DNA from: Glaciozyma antarctica PI12
Lineage: Eukaryota; Basidiomycota; Microbotryomycetes; Kriegeriales; Camptobasidiaceae
Length of the DNA stretch: 64,000 nt
Assembly: GCA_002917775.1 (NCBI GenBank)
Contig: KZ627161.1
Location: forward strand, 982,733-1,046,732
Direction: 5' to 3'
This document shows, piece by piece, positions 1 through 11,591 of the stretch. Numbering within the stretch: position 1 is the stretch's first letter; every line of letters starts with the position of its first letter. The position numbers were made by a program, and so were the translations under genes. The notes beneath the pieces were generated by a model that was not told where the DNA came from, made no database searches, and saw only the letters and a program-made list of their open reading frames with translations.

Positions 1-2
1 AG

Positions 3-104
3 ATCTTGACGATGATGAAGAAGGCGGCGCTTAATCCGTATCGAGCGGCGTACGAGGCGGGGTACAGCAGAGCGGAGGACAAGGATGGAGAAGGGGAGGG
101 GTAG
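3..104 (+). CDS. 3' end of an unidentified + strand gene (partial)
   Basis: Frame 3 is open from the left edge to a TAG ending at 104 and encodes about 33 residues, ending in an acidic stretch (…RAEDKDGEGEG). Only the C-terminal tail lies in the window, so no function can be given. It is convergent with the haspin gene, whose stop is about 135 bp away. The next gene being convergent fits a real gene end, but the stretch is too short to be sure it is coding. Confidence 0.35.
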   Translation: MLTMMKKAALNPYRAAYEAGYSRAEDKDGEGEG

Positions 105-238
105 CTGGATCTACGTACCGGAAACGAAAGCACGGCGGACGGAACTGGACCTGCCGCTCTCGCTCGACTCTGCTTCCCACTGCGATCCTCTGCTCCCACT
201 TCGCAATCAACACGAGTAAATCAAGTACACTCCACTCT

Positions 239-2720
239 CTACCCCGCCCTCTCCCCCTTCCACCACTCCCAAAACTCTCCCGCCTTCTTCCACCTCACCT
301 TCCCCTTCCCCCTCTTCCTCCCTCCCACGACCTCCTTCAACATCCCCTCGACCCTCCCAAGCGCCTCCCACGCCTCCCTCTCCTCCTTCTCCCTCTTCAC
401 CTCCCCCACTGTCCGTTTCATAACGGTGGGCAAAGTCCTCGCGCGCCGAGTGGTAGCTGTTGAATACCTCGACGAAGCGCGGGCGGTCTGCGGGCGAGCG
501 GGGGAGGAAAGGGGGGAGGTAGGCGGGGGTTTGAGAGACTTGGATTGGAGGAGCTTAAGTGCTAAGTAGTAGAGCCACTGGTGCGGGATGAGTGAACGAG
601 CGAAGGAGGGAGGAAAGGAGGGACGGACCATCAGGTTCGTGAGGGGGTGGAAACCGCTCCAGTCGTCTTTGATGTGGGAGCGCATCGAGCGGTAGATGTC
701 GAATTGATGGTCGCCTGCGAGGGTTCGTCAGTTTTGCTCGATTTGAGCGGGGGAAAGGCTGACCTTCTCCTTCGAAGAGGCACTCGTCCGTGAATGGGTC
801 AAAGACGACTCCTCCGTCGGGAAGAGCAGCGCGGGAGAGCGTAAAGTCGATCAGAGTGACTTGTACGCCGGTAGCGGCAGAGTCCCAGGAGGTTGATGAA
901 GGGGAGGCGGATTGGCGCTGGGGAGTGAGGGAGAGGGAGTCGAGGGTCGTCGCGAGGGTTGTGGACGGGTCGGTGCGACGGATGAGGACGTTCCCCCAGT
1001 GGAGGTCGCGGTGCTGTATCGGTCTCGTTAGGCGGGGAGAAGGAGGAGCCGAAAGGAAGGGCCGTACCTCGAACTTGATGGCGTCCTCGGCGTTGGCGCA
1101 GAACTTGGTCACTTGCCAGAGGATGCTCACAGCCTCGCGCCAGCTCTTGAGCTTGAAGCCTTCGAGATGTGATCCGCCGTGCGAGAGGCAGATGACGGCG
1201 TAGACCTGGTCGACGGGAAGTACGTCTGCGAGAATCGGTTCATTAGTCGTCGTTCGCTGAGTTCGCTGGCGCGGACTGACCTGGTCGGATCTGGTCGTCG
1301 CAAGGAGGCGATTGAGCGACCTTGAACGTGTCCCATTTTTCGAGCAGGTGTTGAGGATAGAGCCCTTGCACGACAAACGCTCTGCGAGTCAAGAGTGAGC
1401 GCGGCTACAGCGAGAAAGATCGCGAGTACGCACCCGCGGAACTCGACAAACCCCTCCAGCCGCTGCCCCTCCCCTCCAACAAGTCTGCTAACCTCAATCT
1501 CACGCGAAACCGCCTCCCAATCCGACATGTACGGCATATCCTCCCCCTCACTCTCCTCCTCTCCTTCCTCATTCGGAGCAGACGCAACGCAAATCGGGAT
1601 GATCTTGATGACCATCTCCTCCCCGTTGTCTCCATCGGCGGCAAAGACTTCCGAGTAGCTGGCTTCGCCAATCTTGCGCCAGGTGGAGGAGGCGGTAGAG
1701 GTGAAGGGGTGCGGAGGGGAGGTGACGAACGAGGTGAAGTCTAGTGGCGCTGGGTTGAAAGAGACTTCGAGGAGGGGGAGAAAAGCTGTGGGGAATGTGT
1801 GGGAGGATTCGAGGACGGGAGTGGCGACTGCGGTGGGGAGAGCGAGACGAGGAGGCGTCGCAGGAGGGGATTGAAGCTGGTCGACTTCTTCGTCCTCAGA
1901 AAATTCGAGCTCGTCGACTTCTTCGTCCTCAGCTTCGCCGAACTGGGGGCCGGCATCGACGTCGAGACTCCCGTTCGCGTCGAGCTCTGGCTGCTCCGAG
2001 TCGGATTCCTCGGCTGCGATGATGGGAGTCCGTCGAGAAGAACGCGTGGGCTGAGCATCAACGACATCGGAATCCTCCTCGCTCGCCTCCTCGAGCGTCT
2101 TCCTTGAAGCCGCCTTGGAGGAGTGAGCCGCCTTCGCACCGGCATCAGGGAAGAGGACTTGACGCAGAGCCGATGGTCCTGCTCCCTTCCCTCCCGAACC
2201 GCCCCTCCCAGTGAGCCGTGGCTTCATAGGGCTCCTAGCCTCCGTCCTAACCTCCACCTTGCTCTTCCTCGTCCTTCGTGGCGATCCCAGAGACGACACA
2301 GGCGAGTGCACGACGAGCCGATTCGACGCCTTGAGGATGACCTTGCGGGGAGATACCGCTGCCGCTCCTGCACCTCGCGAGTTCTCCTTGTCGATAACGC
2401 TGCTCTTCGCGGCGACTTTCCCTCCTGCTCCAACACGCTTCACCTTCGCCGCTTCCCGCTTCAGGCGTGCCTCCGCGAGTGCAATCTCCCTCTTCCGCCG
2501 CGCCACGGGAACAGTATCCTCGCTCTCGTCCTCCGAAGTGACCGAGGTGGTTTCAGAGGCAGTCGAGAGGCGACGGGAATTCGAGGTAGCGGGAATAGGA
2601 GGTAGGGATGATGGAGTTGGTTCGGGAGAATCCCGAGGCGGCGCCGGCGTGATTGGTCGTGTGGTTCTTGCGGCGGCCGTACGACTTGTACACCTTGGTA
2701 GAGGCGCCCAAGAACGACAT
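239..2720 (-). CDS. HASPIN: Haspin-like histone H3 Thr3 kinase
   Basis: Haspin kinases phosphorylate histone H3 Thr3 at mitosis to help recruit the chromosomal passenger complex. The kinase half is read through about five short introns: Gly-poor N-lobe with VIKIIP (about 1610), FVEFRG, then DVLPVDQVYAVICLSHGG, catalytic HRDLHWGNVLI (about 1000), and IDFTLSR, which is the haspin form of the DFG region (DFT), followed by the acidic …DECLFEGEG insert. The C-terminal helix NLM|WLYYLALKLL follows another intron. The N-terminal half is long, basic and disordered. The preferred start (MSFLGASTKVYKSYGRRK, ATG at 2718-2720) resembles fungal haspin N-termini (K..YGRR), but it is one frame off from the downstream reading frame with no obvious intron between about 2570 and 2640. 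The alternative is an upstream start near 2770 in the downstream frame. It shares a 94-bp divergent promoter with VPS25. Confidence 0.87.
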
Positions 2721-2814
2721 GGCGGCGGTTGGAGACGATAGGGAGACGACAAGAGAGAGTCGGTCAACAAAACATCGGACGTCCCGACTCTCCTCCCTCC
2801 GCAACACCTCGATT

Positions 2815-3669
2815 ATGCAGAGCAAGCCCAACACGTCCAGCGTCCTAGCTGGCCCAAGCGAAGGAGCAGCACCTCCGCGACTCTCTCTCCCTTCCGTCAC
2901 CACCTCCAGCGGCTTCACCTTCCCCACGCTCTACTCCTTCCCACCCTTCTTCACGTACGTCCTTTCGTCCCTACACCCCTCCAGAGCTAACTAGTTCACA
3001 GCAAGCAACCGAACGAGCAAACCTGGTCCCACCAATCGACGCAGTGGGCGACCCTGATCCTCGCGTACTGCCGCTTCCACCGCATCTTCCGGCTCGACCT
3101 CACCGACGCGCAATGCGAGTCGGAGCTCTTCAAGAACAAAGCTATCGACCGTGTGTTCCCTTTCGCCGTTTCGGAGGGAGGTGGAAGCTGACGGAGCTTG
3201 CGAGCAGGACGACTGCACCTCCCCACTCTCCGCCTCGTTATCGCGCAGATGGTAGCTGCTGGGACGGCAGACTACGATCCCCCCAAGACGTCCAGCAAGG
3301 TCGTGCCTACATCTGCTCTCATTTACTGGCGGAGACCTGAGGAGTGGGCGACGATCATTTACGATTGGGTACGTCGCGGATCGCGGGGGGAGGGAGGGGA
3401 AGCTGATTCGAGGACTGCAGATCAAGGAGACGGGACAGAACAACAGTATCATGACGTTCTACGAATTGACGGAAGGAGGAGATATGGCAGCTACGACTGG
3501 TGAGTAGGCTGCTGCTCGTCGATCCACGACGTCGCTGACTGCTGTTCCAGAATTCTACTTGCTCCCCGAACCTGTTCTACGACGAGCACTCGACGTGCTC
3601 ATCAAGGGAGGCAAGGCGCAGGTTTTCAGAGGACAAGGCGAGGACGGAGATGGTGTCAAGTTCGTTTGA
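2815..3669 (+). CDS. VPS25: ESCRT-II subunit VPS25
   Basis: VPS25 is the arm subunit of ESCRT-II, which bridges ESCRT-I cargo complexes to ESCRT-III (VPS20) on endosomes. The spliced protein of about 200 residues shows the family hallmarks in order: the YSFPPFFT PPxF motif near residue 45 (used to bind the VPS22/36 core), WATLILAYCRFHRIFRLDL, IYWRRPEEWATIIYDW, then TGQNNSIMTFYEL and the C-terminal GDGVKFV before the TGA at 3667-3669. The intron after PPFFT runs from GTACGT to …TTCACAG, and others fall after YDW and within the second winged helix. The ATG at 2815 adds a short disordered leader. The gene is convergent with RXT3. Confidence 0.93.
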
Positions 3670-3849
3670 GAGGCTCTCGAGACGACCTAGAGAGAGCTCC
3701 TTAGCACTCCTCGCCCGGCAGCATGCCGCGAGGACCTCCCACCAGGGCGAGACACAGCTCAAGCATCCAAGCATGCTCTGACGCTCTCTCGTACCGAGGA
3801 ACAGACGGATGTTGAGCGTTTTACAACCGATGATAACCCTCCTACACCG

Positions 3850-4898
3850 CTAGCACACCTCCTCCTCCCTCCTGCAATCCACAAACGCGCTGTCCCCCGT
3901 CCGAGGAGCGAGAATGAACGTATCGACCGCCTCGAGAGGGTTCTCCGTCACATCGGCGCCTTCCTCGCGCGGGAGGACAAGCGAGATGGGCTGCTCGTGG
4001 AGTGCGAGCTGGGCTGCGATCTCGCCGGCGCGCTGCTTCGACCAACGACGTCCTCGGGGTTTGATCCGTGCCTGTACGCACGAGGAAGGGTCAGCGAGCG
4101 CGCGGAGAGAGAAAGCGAAAATGGAAACGCACCTCGACCGCCGTGATGCTCTCGACCAGCAAACTGACTCCATCATGTCCGTTCCCCCAACTCCGACTTC
4201 GCAGCCCCTGCCTCGAGCACCCGTGGTACCTCAGCAACGCCGGCGCCACGACGAGCCGCACAACGAGCGTCTTCGGCTCATCCGCCTTCCTCGCCTTCCC
4301 CGCTCCAAGCCTCAGCCACCCCGAATGCAGGCACAGCGCGAGGACGTCCGAATCGTCCGTATAAACGTCCGTTCCCCAGATCTTCCTCCTCCGCAGCGGT
4401 TCGAGATCGAACATGCCCGCCGGGATCCTATTCTGCTCGTTCTCCCTCCCGACCTCTCCCTCGCCCACGAGCGCTCCCTCGTACTTGTCCGGATCGCCAA
4501 CCTCGTACGACCATCCCTCGATCCATCCCGTAGCGATAGCGACTTCGACGACTCCCCCTACTCCGTTCCGCAGGACTTCGCCATCCATGAGCGCAGCGGG
4601 GTTGACGAAAGCGTCGTAGACGACTCGACCGAGGTACGGCCTTCCCTCCGTGCTCGCTATCGCCTTCATGACCGCCTCGTTCCGGATGCTGACGAGGGGA
4701 AGACGGATCTCGGCCTTGCGTTGCTCCGAGATGGAGAAGGGAGGAGGTTTAGGAGCTTTGGGTCGGCCGTCGGCGAACCCTCCTTCGTGCAGGGCTGAGC
4801 CGTCCGAGCGACGACGCTTGTGGCCGGAGGGGCCGGCGAGGGGTTGGCCGGGAGAGGGGTCGCGGTGGAGGTTGGAGAGGCCGTTCTGGGAGGCGAGG

Positions 4899-4951
<53 letters not shown>

Positions 4952-6821
4952 CTGTTGGTGAAGCTGCTGATGTGCGGCTTGCTGCTGCCGCTGGTGACGA
5001 AGCTGCTCTTGTTGCGCCTGCTGCTGTGCCTGCTGCTGCTGCTGCTGCTGGCCGATTCGAGGTCCAAAGCGGTCGGAGATGTCGTTGGGGAGGGGATGGG
5101 AGGAGCCCGAGCCCTGACCAGGGTAACGAGCGTGGCTCTTCGGCGACGGCTTGTACGCGGGTTCGGATCGAGAGGAGGGAGGTCGGTTCCCGTTGAGGTT
5201 GGCGGAGGAGGGGGGCTGCGAAGCCTGCGGCTGGGGCGATCGAGAGGAGTGAGGCCCGCGATGTTGCTGCTGCGACGCGAGGTTGCTCGCTGCGTGGCTC
5301 CCAGCTCCATCGTTCGCGCGCTGGACGTCGCCGTAGTAGTCGGGGTAGTCGACGCGAGTGGGAGGAGGCGCACCGGCGGACCAGGGGAAGTTGGAGGGGA
5401 AGGCGGGAGAAGGGTTGGGGAGGGCGGAATGGCGGTGAGGTAAGGCGGAAGGGCCGAGCTGGGGGTTCCTGAAGGGAGTGAGGTTGGGGAAGTAGCCTCC
5501 TGGCGGTGGCCCAGCTCCTGGCGCAGGCTTCGTCGAGGCGTCCGTCGCTCCGTTCTGAGGTCGATTCGAGTACGCCGGGCCGGAAGAGCTGTCCGGCTGC
5601 TCGTTGGGCTTCGGCCAGGTCGAATAAGGCGATTCGCGAGCGAAGGCTGAGGGCAAAGGCGGATAGCTCCTCTCCTGCTTCGTCGCAGCCACCGAACTCT
5701 CCCCTCCCTTCTCCTTCTCCACCTCTCTCCCACCTGGCGTTCCCACCTTGACTCCTCCAGCCGCCACGACCTTGGGACTTTCGTACGCGGGCTTGTCGCC
5801 ATCCCTCGAGATCGGTAGTTCAGGATAGCCAAGTACGGCTCCGCCCCTCGAGGAACCCACTGACGGCAGCTTGATACCGTTGTCCAGCGGCTTGTCGTCC
5901 CTCCGTGGTTCGTAAGGCGGAAGAAGAGGTTGTTTGGGAGGAAGGGAGGAGGATGACGCAGTAGGCTGAGCTGAGGTGTAGGTGCCGAGGGGATGGTCTC
6001 GAGGTGGGCCGGAGAGCATCGACGAGACGGACATGGGGTTGTTTCGGTACGAAGAGGGAGCGCTGCCGGGGTTGGTGAGAAGCTGGGCGGCCGACATGGG
6101 TGGGGAGAGCTGGTTGATGCCTGGGAGGAGAGGACGGGAGGTGGGGACGGCGGAGGTGGACTGAGTCGAGGGGATGCTCGGAGTGAAGGACGTCTTGGGA
6201 GTCCCCAGAGGTGGGAGAGTCACGTAGCGGGCTGCATATAAAGACGTCGTTAGCTCTCGCCGCTCCTCCTAACCCCGCCTGCTGGAGTCTTCCCGAAGAG
6301 CAGAGAGAGCAACTCACAAGTCGCGTAAAACTTCCTCGGAGGACTCGCCTTTCCTTCTGTGCTCCTTGGCTTGTCGTAAGCCCCGGCTCCCAACGACGTT
6401 GGGGCGGGGTTTGAGGAGGCGAAAGTGTGAATCGATGGCAGGCGGTCCGGGGGAGGAGCGGAGAAGACGGGTGGCGAGGGAAGTGTAGGCGGGTTGGCGA
6501 CTGTGGGAACAGGAGGAGCTGGGGAGGAGAGGTCAGCGGGAGACTCTCGAGAGCAAAAAGCAACAGGCGAGCTACCTGATCGAGCGGGGGCGGCGGGTGC
6601 CGGTGGTAGCTCTGCAGAAGCGCGCGTCAGTCCTCGAGCCGCACACACCATGGCTTTGAAGCGGACGTACCTGGTGCTGGTAGGGTCGGAGACGCTGCTT
6701 CGACGACGGGCGGAGGAGCGACGGGAGGAAGGACGACGGCGGCGCTGCTCGGGGTCTCTGCAGGTACGGCGACCGGGGCTGCTGGTGGAGCGGTATCGAG
6801 GGGCTGAGCCTCTGCTGCCAT
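3850..6821 (-). CDS. RXT3: Rxt3-domain protein of the Rpd3L histone deacetylase complex
   Basis: Rxt3 is a non-catalytic subunit of the large Rpd3 (Sin3) histone deacetylase complex. The C-terminal third carries the Rxt3 signature: PYLGRVVYDAF, a long loop, then RRRKIWGTDVYTDDSDVLA and LHSGWLRL (about 4330-4400), followed after an intron by a basic RIKPRGRRWSKQRAGEIAAQ helix. The first about 550 residues are low-complexity (Pro/Ser/Gln) with an interrupted poly-Gln run. The start chosen is ATG at 6821 (MAAEAQPLDTAPPAAP…), joined through introns ending at about 6240 (PRKFYAT|RYVTLPPL) and near 4130. The family domain is clear. The N-terminal exon chain is a splice-signal reconstruction. Confidence 0.82.
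4901..5050. repeat. CTG/CAG trinucleotide-rich tract (poly-Gln coding)
   Basis: On the + strand this is a run of CTG units, pure for about 13 units near 4912-4946 and interrupted by GGT, GTT, AAG and GCC units elsewhere. On the - strand it encodes the poly-Gln/His segment of the Rxt3 protein. The opposite frame gives a poly-Leu open frame that is an artefact. Confidence 0.9.
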
Positions 6822-7383
6822 CGTGGTTGGTCTTGCCGAGCTGGGTAGCCGAGTTGGTAGAAACGGGGGGGAAGGTCAAGAGAGAGGAACAACGCCCGCG
6901 TCGACTCTCCCTCTCTCAGATTTGAGCTTGGTCCCTCAGGCCTGAGCAGCTCATTTTCCCTTTCGTCTCTTCTCTCCTGCTTCTTTCGGGGTTCAAGTCG
7001 TTCATAATAATAGCGAGAGAAGAGCTCAGACTGACGGCGACGCTCTGGGAGAAATTGAGGGAAGAGCCGTCGACCTGATGGGGGAGGACGCGATTCGACC
7101 AAGCTGCGTTGTTGAACGCGCTTTAGGGTACCGGCGAGGGGGAGGCAGGGTTGGTGACGACAAGAGCCGCAACGAGCCAAGAAGCTGGGAAAGAGGCGCA
7201 GCCAGGTCGGCAAGAGCGAAAGCAGCGGGTGGGAGGCACGTCGAGAGCCACCCAAACAACCAAAGACTTGGGAGCGACAGCTTGTCGGCCATTGCAAACT
7301 CCCCTCATGCAGCGAGTCCCATAGCCCATAGCGCAGGTCCCTCGTTCCACCACCCCTCTCCGCACCAACGACCCAATCCCTCT

Positions 7384-8273
7384 CTAGGGCTTGCGCTGCA
7401 AACACACGACGGGTCAGTCCACGCCTTTCATCGTTGAGATCGAGGCAACGCACGCCGAGAAGGATACCATCGAACCTCTGCTTGAACCAGTTCTGCGAGA
7501 GGAAGCCATCGTTAGCGTGAGAGGGAAGGGTCGAAACGAAAACGGGACGAACCTGGGATTGCTCGCGCTTGACGCGGTGGGAGAATCCAATGCGGGCAGT
7601 TGCGTGCTTGCGCTTGGCAACGCGGGCACCGGGACGTCCCATCACGACGAAGAAGTCCATTCCGAAGATTCTGAGAGCGCACGCAAACGTCCATCAGCTC
7701 CCGCCCTCGATTCCTCCATCATCTCCCCTCCCGTCACTCACCCGATTCCGGGGTCGTACTTGATTCCCAGGTCAATGTGCTCGCTGTAATAGAACAATCC
7801 GTCAGCTTGAATCCCCCCCAATCGAACGAGCGTCCCGACGTACGCGATTCCGAAGCCAAAGTTGCCAGTCTCGGAGAAGTTCTTCTTCCTCAGCTCGTAC
7901 TCCTTGACCTTGAGTCCACGCTCGAGGATCTCCTCCGCCTTGGGGCCACGGATCGTGACGTGCACCGCGATCTTCTCGTTACGACGGATACCGAACGAGC
8001 GGACCGTGTAGCGAGCCTTGGAGGTGACGGGCGTCTGTCCGGTAAGCTGCTCGAGCACCTTGGAGGCACGCGTGAGCCTATCACCCGACTCTCCAACGGA
8101 GATGTCTGCACGAGGACCTGGTCAGCCCCTCGTCCTCGTCGATTCGATTCCTTCTCCAACGGCCAGCGCTCCCTCCTGCTCCCGTCCCAATGAAACCTGG
8201 ACGCACTGATGACAAGCTTCTCAATGCGAAGTTCCCGCATGGGGTTCTGGGGGGCGGCCTTGACTTCGGCCAT
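7384..8273 (-). CDS. RPL11: 60S ribosomal protein L11 (uL5)
   Basis: uL5 sits in the central protuberance of the large subunit and contacts 5S rRNA. Exons read in order: [22 protein letters not shown], then [97 protein letters not shown] and [13 protein letters not shown], matching the family along its full length (about 175 residues). At least five introns interrupt it. The last coding exon is only 12 nt (RKP plus TAG, stop at 7384-7386), joined by a GTGCGT…TTTGCAG intron. The start ATG is at 8271-8273. It lies in tandem downstream of beta-tubulin, with a pyrimidine-rich promoter region behind it. Confidence 0.95.
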
Positions 8274-8811
8274 TGTGAACTGGAGAGAGAGTCGAGTCGA
8301 AGGGGAAGTGGGCGGAGAGGGCGGATTGGCGAGAGGGGAAGGGAAGGCGGGTTTGGTGTAGAGTTCTGCACGGTCAGCAAGCAGTCCACAAGCAAGCAAG
8401 CAGCACAATCAACGCACAGTAACGTCGACGCGGGAAGAGGTGTGGAGGGAAAAAACCGAAGCCGAGAGAGCGCGCAAATCGGTGCCGGTGAACCTCGCTC
8501 AAAATACTTTGACCACGAGAAAAGTTCGAACCCTGTCTTTCTCTTCTTTCTCTTCTTTCTCCTGGAGAATGGAGAAGAAGGGCAAAGGCAGGAAGAGGGA
8601 AATAGGATTTAAACTGAGCTGGAAGAGCGGCAGGGGTGACACGACGCGAGAAGCACCGAAAATCTCGCCCCAAAGTACTCTCTCGCTCTCTCGCTCTCTC
8701 GCTCTCTCCCGCACGGAAGCAGCGACTTGGGGTATAACGCAGACCGCGAACAAGTTGACTAGAAGAGCGTGTGACGAGAGGTAGTGTATAGGACGAGGCT
8801 TGCAAATAACT
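8274..8811. other. Intergenic: RPL11 promoter / beta-tubulin 3' region
   Basis: No gene is seen. The stretch holds pyrimidine tracts: TCTT-rich at about 8526-8560 and an imperfect CTCTCTCG repeat at about 8678-8709. Such tracts are common in promoters of highly expressed fungal ribosomal genes, but the regulatory role is inferred. Confidence 0.6.
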
Positions 8812-11591
8812 CTACTCCTCAATCTCCTAAAAACGATCGCAAGAGTCAGTACCAGCGACGTCGACCACGCAGATCGCACTCACCTCTCCGTACTCCTCGA
8901 GCTCCTCCTCGTCGTCAGCCGTAGCCTCCTGGTACCTGTGAACGAGCGAGATCAGTCTTCGCATCGACCACGAGAGCGAGAACGCACTGCTGGTACTCGG
9001 CGACGAAATGCTGGAAGTCGGAGACGAGATCCTGCATGTTCGACTCGGCGAAGTCGAACTCGACCACGCCCACACCGTCACAGGAGTAGAAGAAAGCCTT
9101 GCGGCGGAACATGGCCGAGAACTGGGTCGCGACTCGGCTGAAGAGCTCCTGAATGGCGGTGGACTGCGTGAACAAGTCGTTAGCGAACGAGGTCCTGCTC
9201 ACGGAGAGGAATGCGCACGTTTCCAATGAAGGTAACCGACTGCGAAGGAACGCAATCAGCAGCTGCGGGGAACGAAAGCGAAAGAACGGACCATCTTGAG
9301 ACCGCGGGGAGGGATCTCGCAGTGAGCGGTCTGAACGTTGTTGGGGATCCACTCTGCTTGCCGGATAATCGTCAGTTTCCCGTTCCCCCACCCAGTCGCT
9401 CGCAAAGAACGCACCAACAAAGTACGCAGAGTTCTTCTGCTGAACCGAGGCCATGTTGTCCTCGACTTCCTTCATCGAGACCTTTCCGCGGAAGTAGGCT
9501 GCGACGGTGAGGTACTGCGCGAAATGATAAATCAGTCGACGATTCGGGGCCTGCGGGGCGGGTCGAAGCTCACTCGTCCGTGCCTGGAGGAGCGAGTCGT
9601 CAGTATAGCACCCCGAACGAGGAGCAAAGAACGTACCTGGGGTCGGATGCGGCCATCATGTTCTTTGCGTCGAACCTAACGAGCAGTCATCAGCTCGGTT
9701 ACAAGGACTACGGAGCGAAAGGCACACATCTGAGAGGTAAGCTCAGGAACCGTGACGGCACGGAACTGCTGACTTCCGCGAGCAGTGAGAGGAGCGAATC
9801 CAACCTGCAGACACAGCAGAGTGAGCTCGAGTTCGACGATAGGACGCACTGAACGAACCATGAAGAAGTGGAGACGGGGGAAGGGGACCATGTTGACGGC
9901 GAGCTTGCGGAGATCCGAGTTGAGCTGTCCAGGGAACTGTAACCGTGCGCTACTTCGTCAGCATTGCTCTCCACCCAGAGAGGAAGAACGCACGCGGAGG
10001 CAGGTGGTAATACCGCTCATCACGACTGACACGAGCGAGTTGAGGTCTCCGTGAGTGGGCGACGTGAGCTTGAGCGTCCGGAAGCAGATGTCATAGAGAG
10101 CTTCGTTATCGATGCAGAAGGTCTCGTCCGAGTTCTCGACGAGCTGGTGAACCGAGAGGGTGGCGTTGTAGGGCTCGACGACCGTGTCCGAAACCTGGGA
10201 GGAAACGCCATTAGCTCGACATTCCCGCTGCTCGAGGGACGGCAGAAACGAACCTTGGGCGAGGGAACGACGGAGAAGGTGGCCATCATCCTGTCGGGGA
10301 ACTCCTCGCGGATCTTGGAGATGAGGAGTGTTCCCATGCCGGATCCAGTTCCTCCACCCTGCGCGACGCACGCTCGATCAGACCAGGCCACAGTCGACGG
10401 GAGAAACGAACGCACGAGCGAGTGGGTAAGCTGGAAACCTTGGAGGCAATCGCAGCCCTCAACCTCCTTGCGAACGACATCGAGAACGCTGTCGACGAGC
10501 TCGGCTCCTTCGGTGTAGTGACCCTTGGCCTGCGAAGGTGTTAGCGGGATGCCTCGTTCCTCTGCACGACAAACGCACCCAGTTGTTTCCAGCTCCAGAC
10601 TGTCCAAAGACAAAGTTGTCGGGGCGAAAGAGCTCTCCGAGAGGTCCGGAGCCTGCGAGTAGCGTTCAAGGTCAGCGCCAGCGCGAGCGGACTGCAACAA
10701 GGCGGGAGGGCTTACGTATCACGTCCATCGTTCCGGGCTCGAGGTCGACGAGCACAGCACGAGGAACATACTTGCTGGACGCCACTTCATTGTAGTACAC
10801 GTTGATACGCTCGAGCTGGAGATCACTCGTTCCCTTGTACCTGCGAGCGAGGATTCGCGTCAGCTCCCTGTACCTTCAAGCTGATCCCTTCCGCAGTCGT
10901 AGCTGATTCCTTCCGCTCCACAGAGTCGACTTACTGTCCAGTACCATCGATACCTAATGAATCCACAGGATCAGCGAGTGCTCCCGTAGTCTGGTCGCCG
11001 GGAGAAGCTACTCACCATGCTCTTCCGAGACGGTCTCCCCTGATAGCGGCCAAGAACGTCAGTCGATGCAATACCATAGCAGGGAAAGTCCCCTCACAGA
11101 ACTTCTGGCCGATCTGGACGCAGCAAAGAGAGATACGCCGTCAGCTAGCGCTCCCAACGTGTCGACCACCTGGCCGCTCCTCCTCCTCCCGAACCCAGCT
11201 CCTTCGTCCTCCCAGCGACGTTCGATACGCGTTAAGCCACTCCTTCGCTCTCTCCCAGCAGTCACACCTCCTCGCGGTGCCGCGCTCGCCCCAACGGGCA
11301 AGGACAGAGCGTGGGTCCGCCAGCTCGTCTGCTATCCCTCCTCACCCTCCACCTCTCGTACCAGCGCCCCAGGAGAAAAAGGAAAGAAGCTAACCTGGTT
11401 GCCGCACTGCGTAGAGGAGGAGCAAAGAGCAAGGAGTTAGCTCGTGTGCCTGGGAGCCTATGCGCCTGCAGGCGCTGGCCTGGTGTGGGACGAACCTGTC
11501 CGGTCTGGAGGTGAACGATCTCTCTGCAATGAAAAGCAAATCAGCAAGTGCCCTGATGAGCTCATGAGGACAGGCTTGGAGCTTACCGCAT
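8812..11591 (-). CDS. Beta-tubulin (divergent C-terminal helix region)
   Basis: Beta-tubulin is the exchangeable-GTP subunit of microtubules. The start is ATG at 11589-11591 followed by GTAAGC, so exon 1 codes only [33 protein letters not shown] and IDGTGQYKG follow on separate micro-exons (28, 12, 16, 24 and 19 nt). The GTP signature [15 protein letters not shown] (about 10340), [14 protein letters not shown] (E198 and F200 by usual numbering, the benzimidazole-sensitive residues), [14 protein letters not shown] and MFRRKAF are intact. Just after MFRRKAF the normally invariant [20 protein letters not shown] is replaced by [18 protein letters not shown], two residues shorter. The acidic tail ends EYGE|EIEE, with the last 15 nt in a separate exon (stop 8812-8814). 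It could be a divergent second paralogue; the identity as beta-tubulin is certain. Confidence 0.95.

Noticed and set aside
790-3340. Several + and - strand frames over the haspin and VPS25 genes
   Set aside because: They overlap conserved kinase and VPS25 exons in other frames and have GC-driven low-complexity composition.
4820-5443. 207-codon + strand frame rich in Leu
   Set aside because: It is the complement of the poly-Gln coding tract of the Rxt3 gene, with no independent support.
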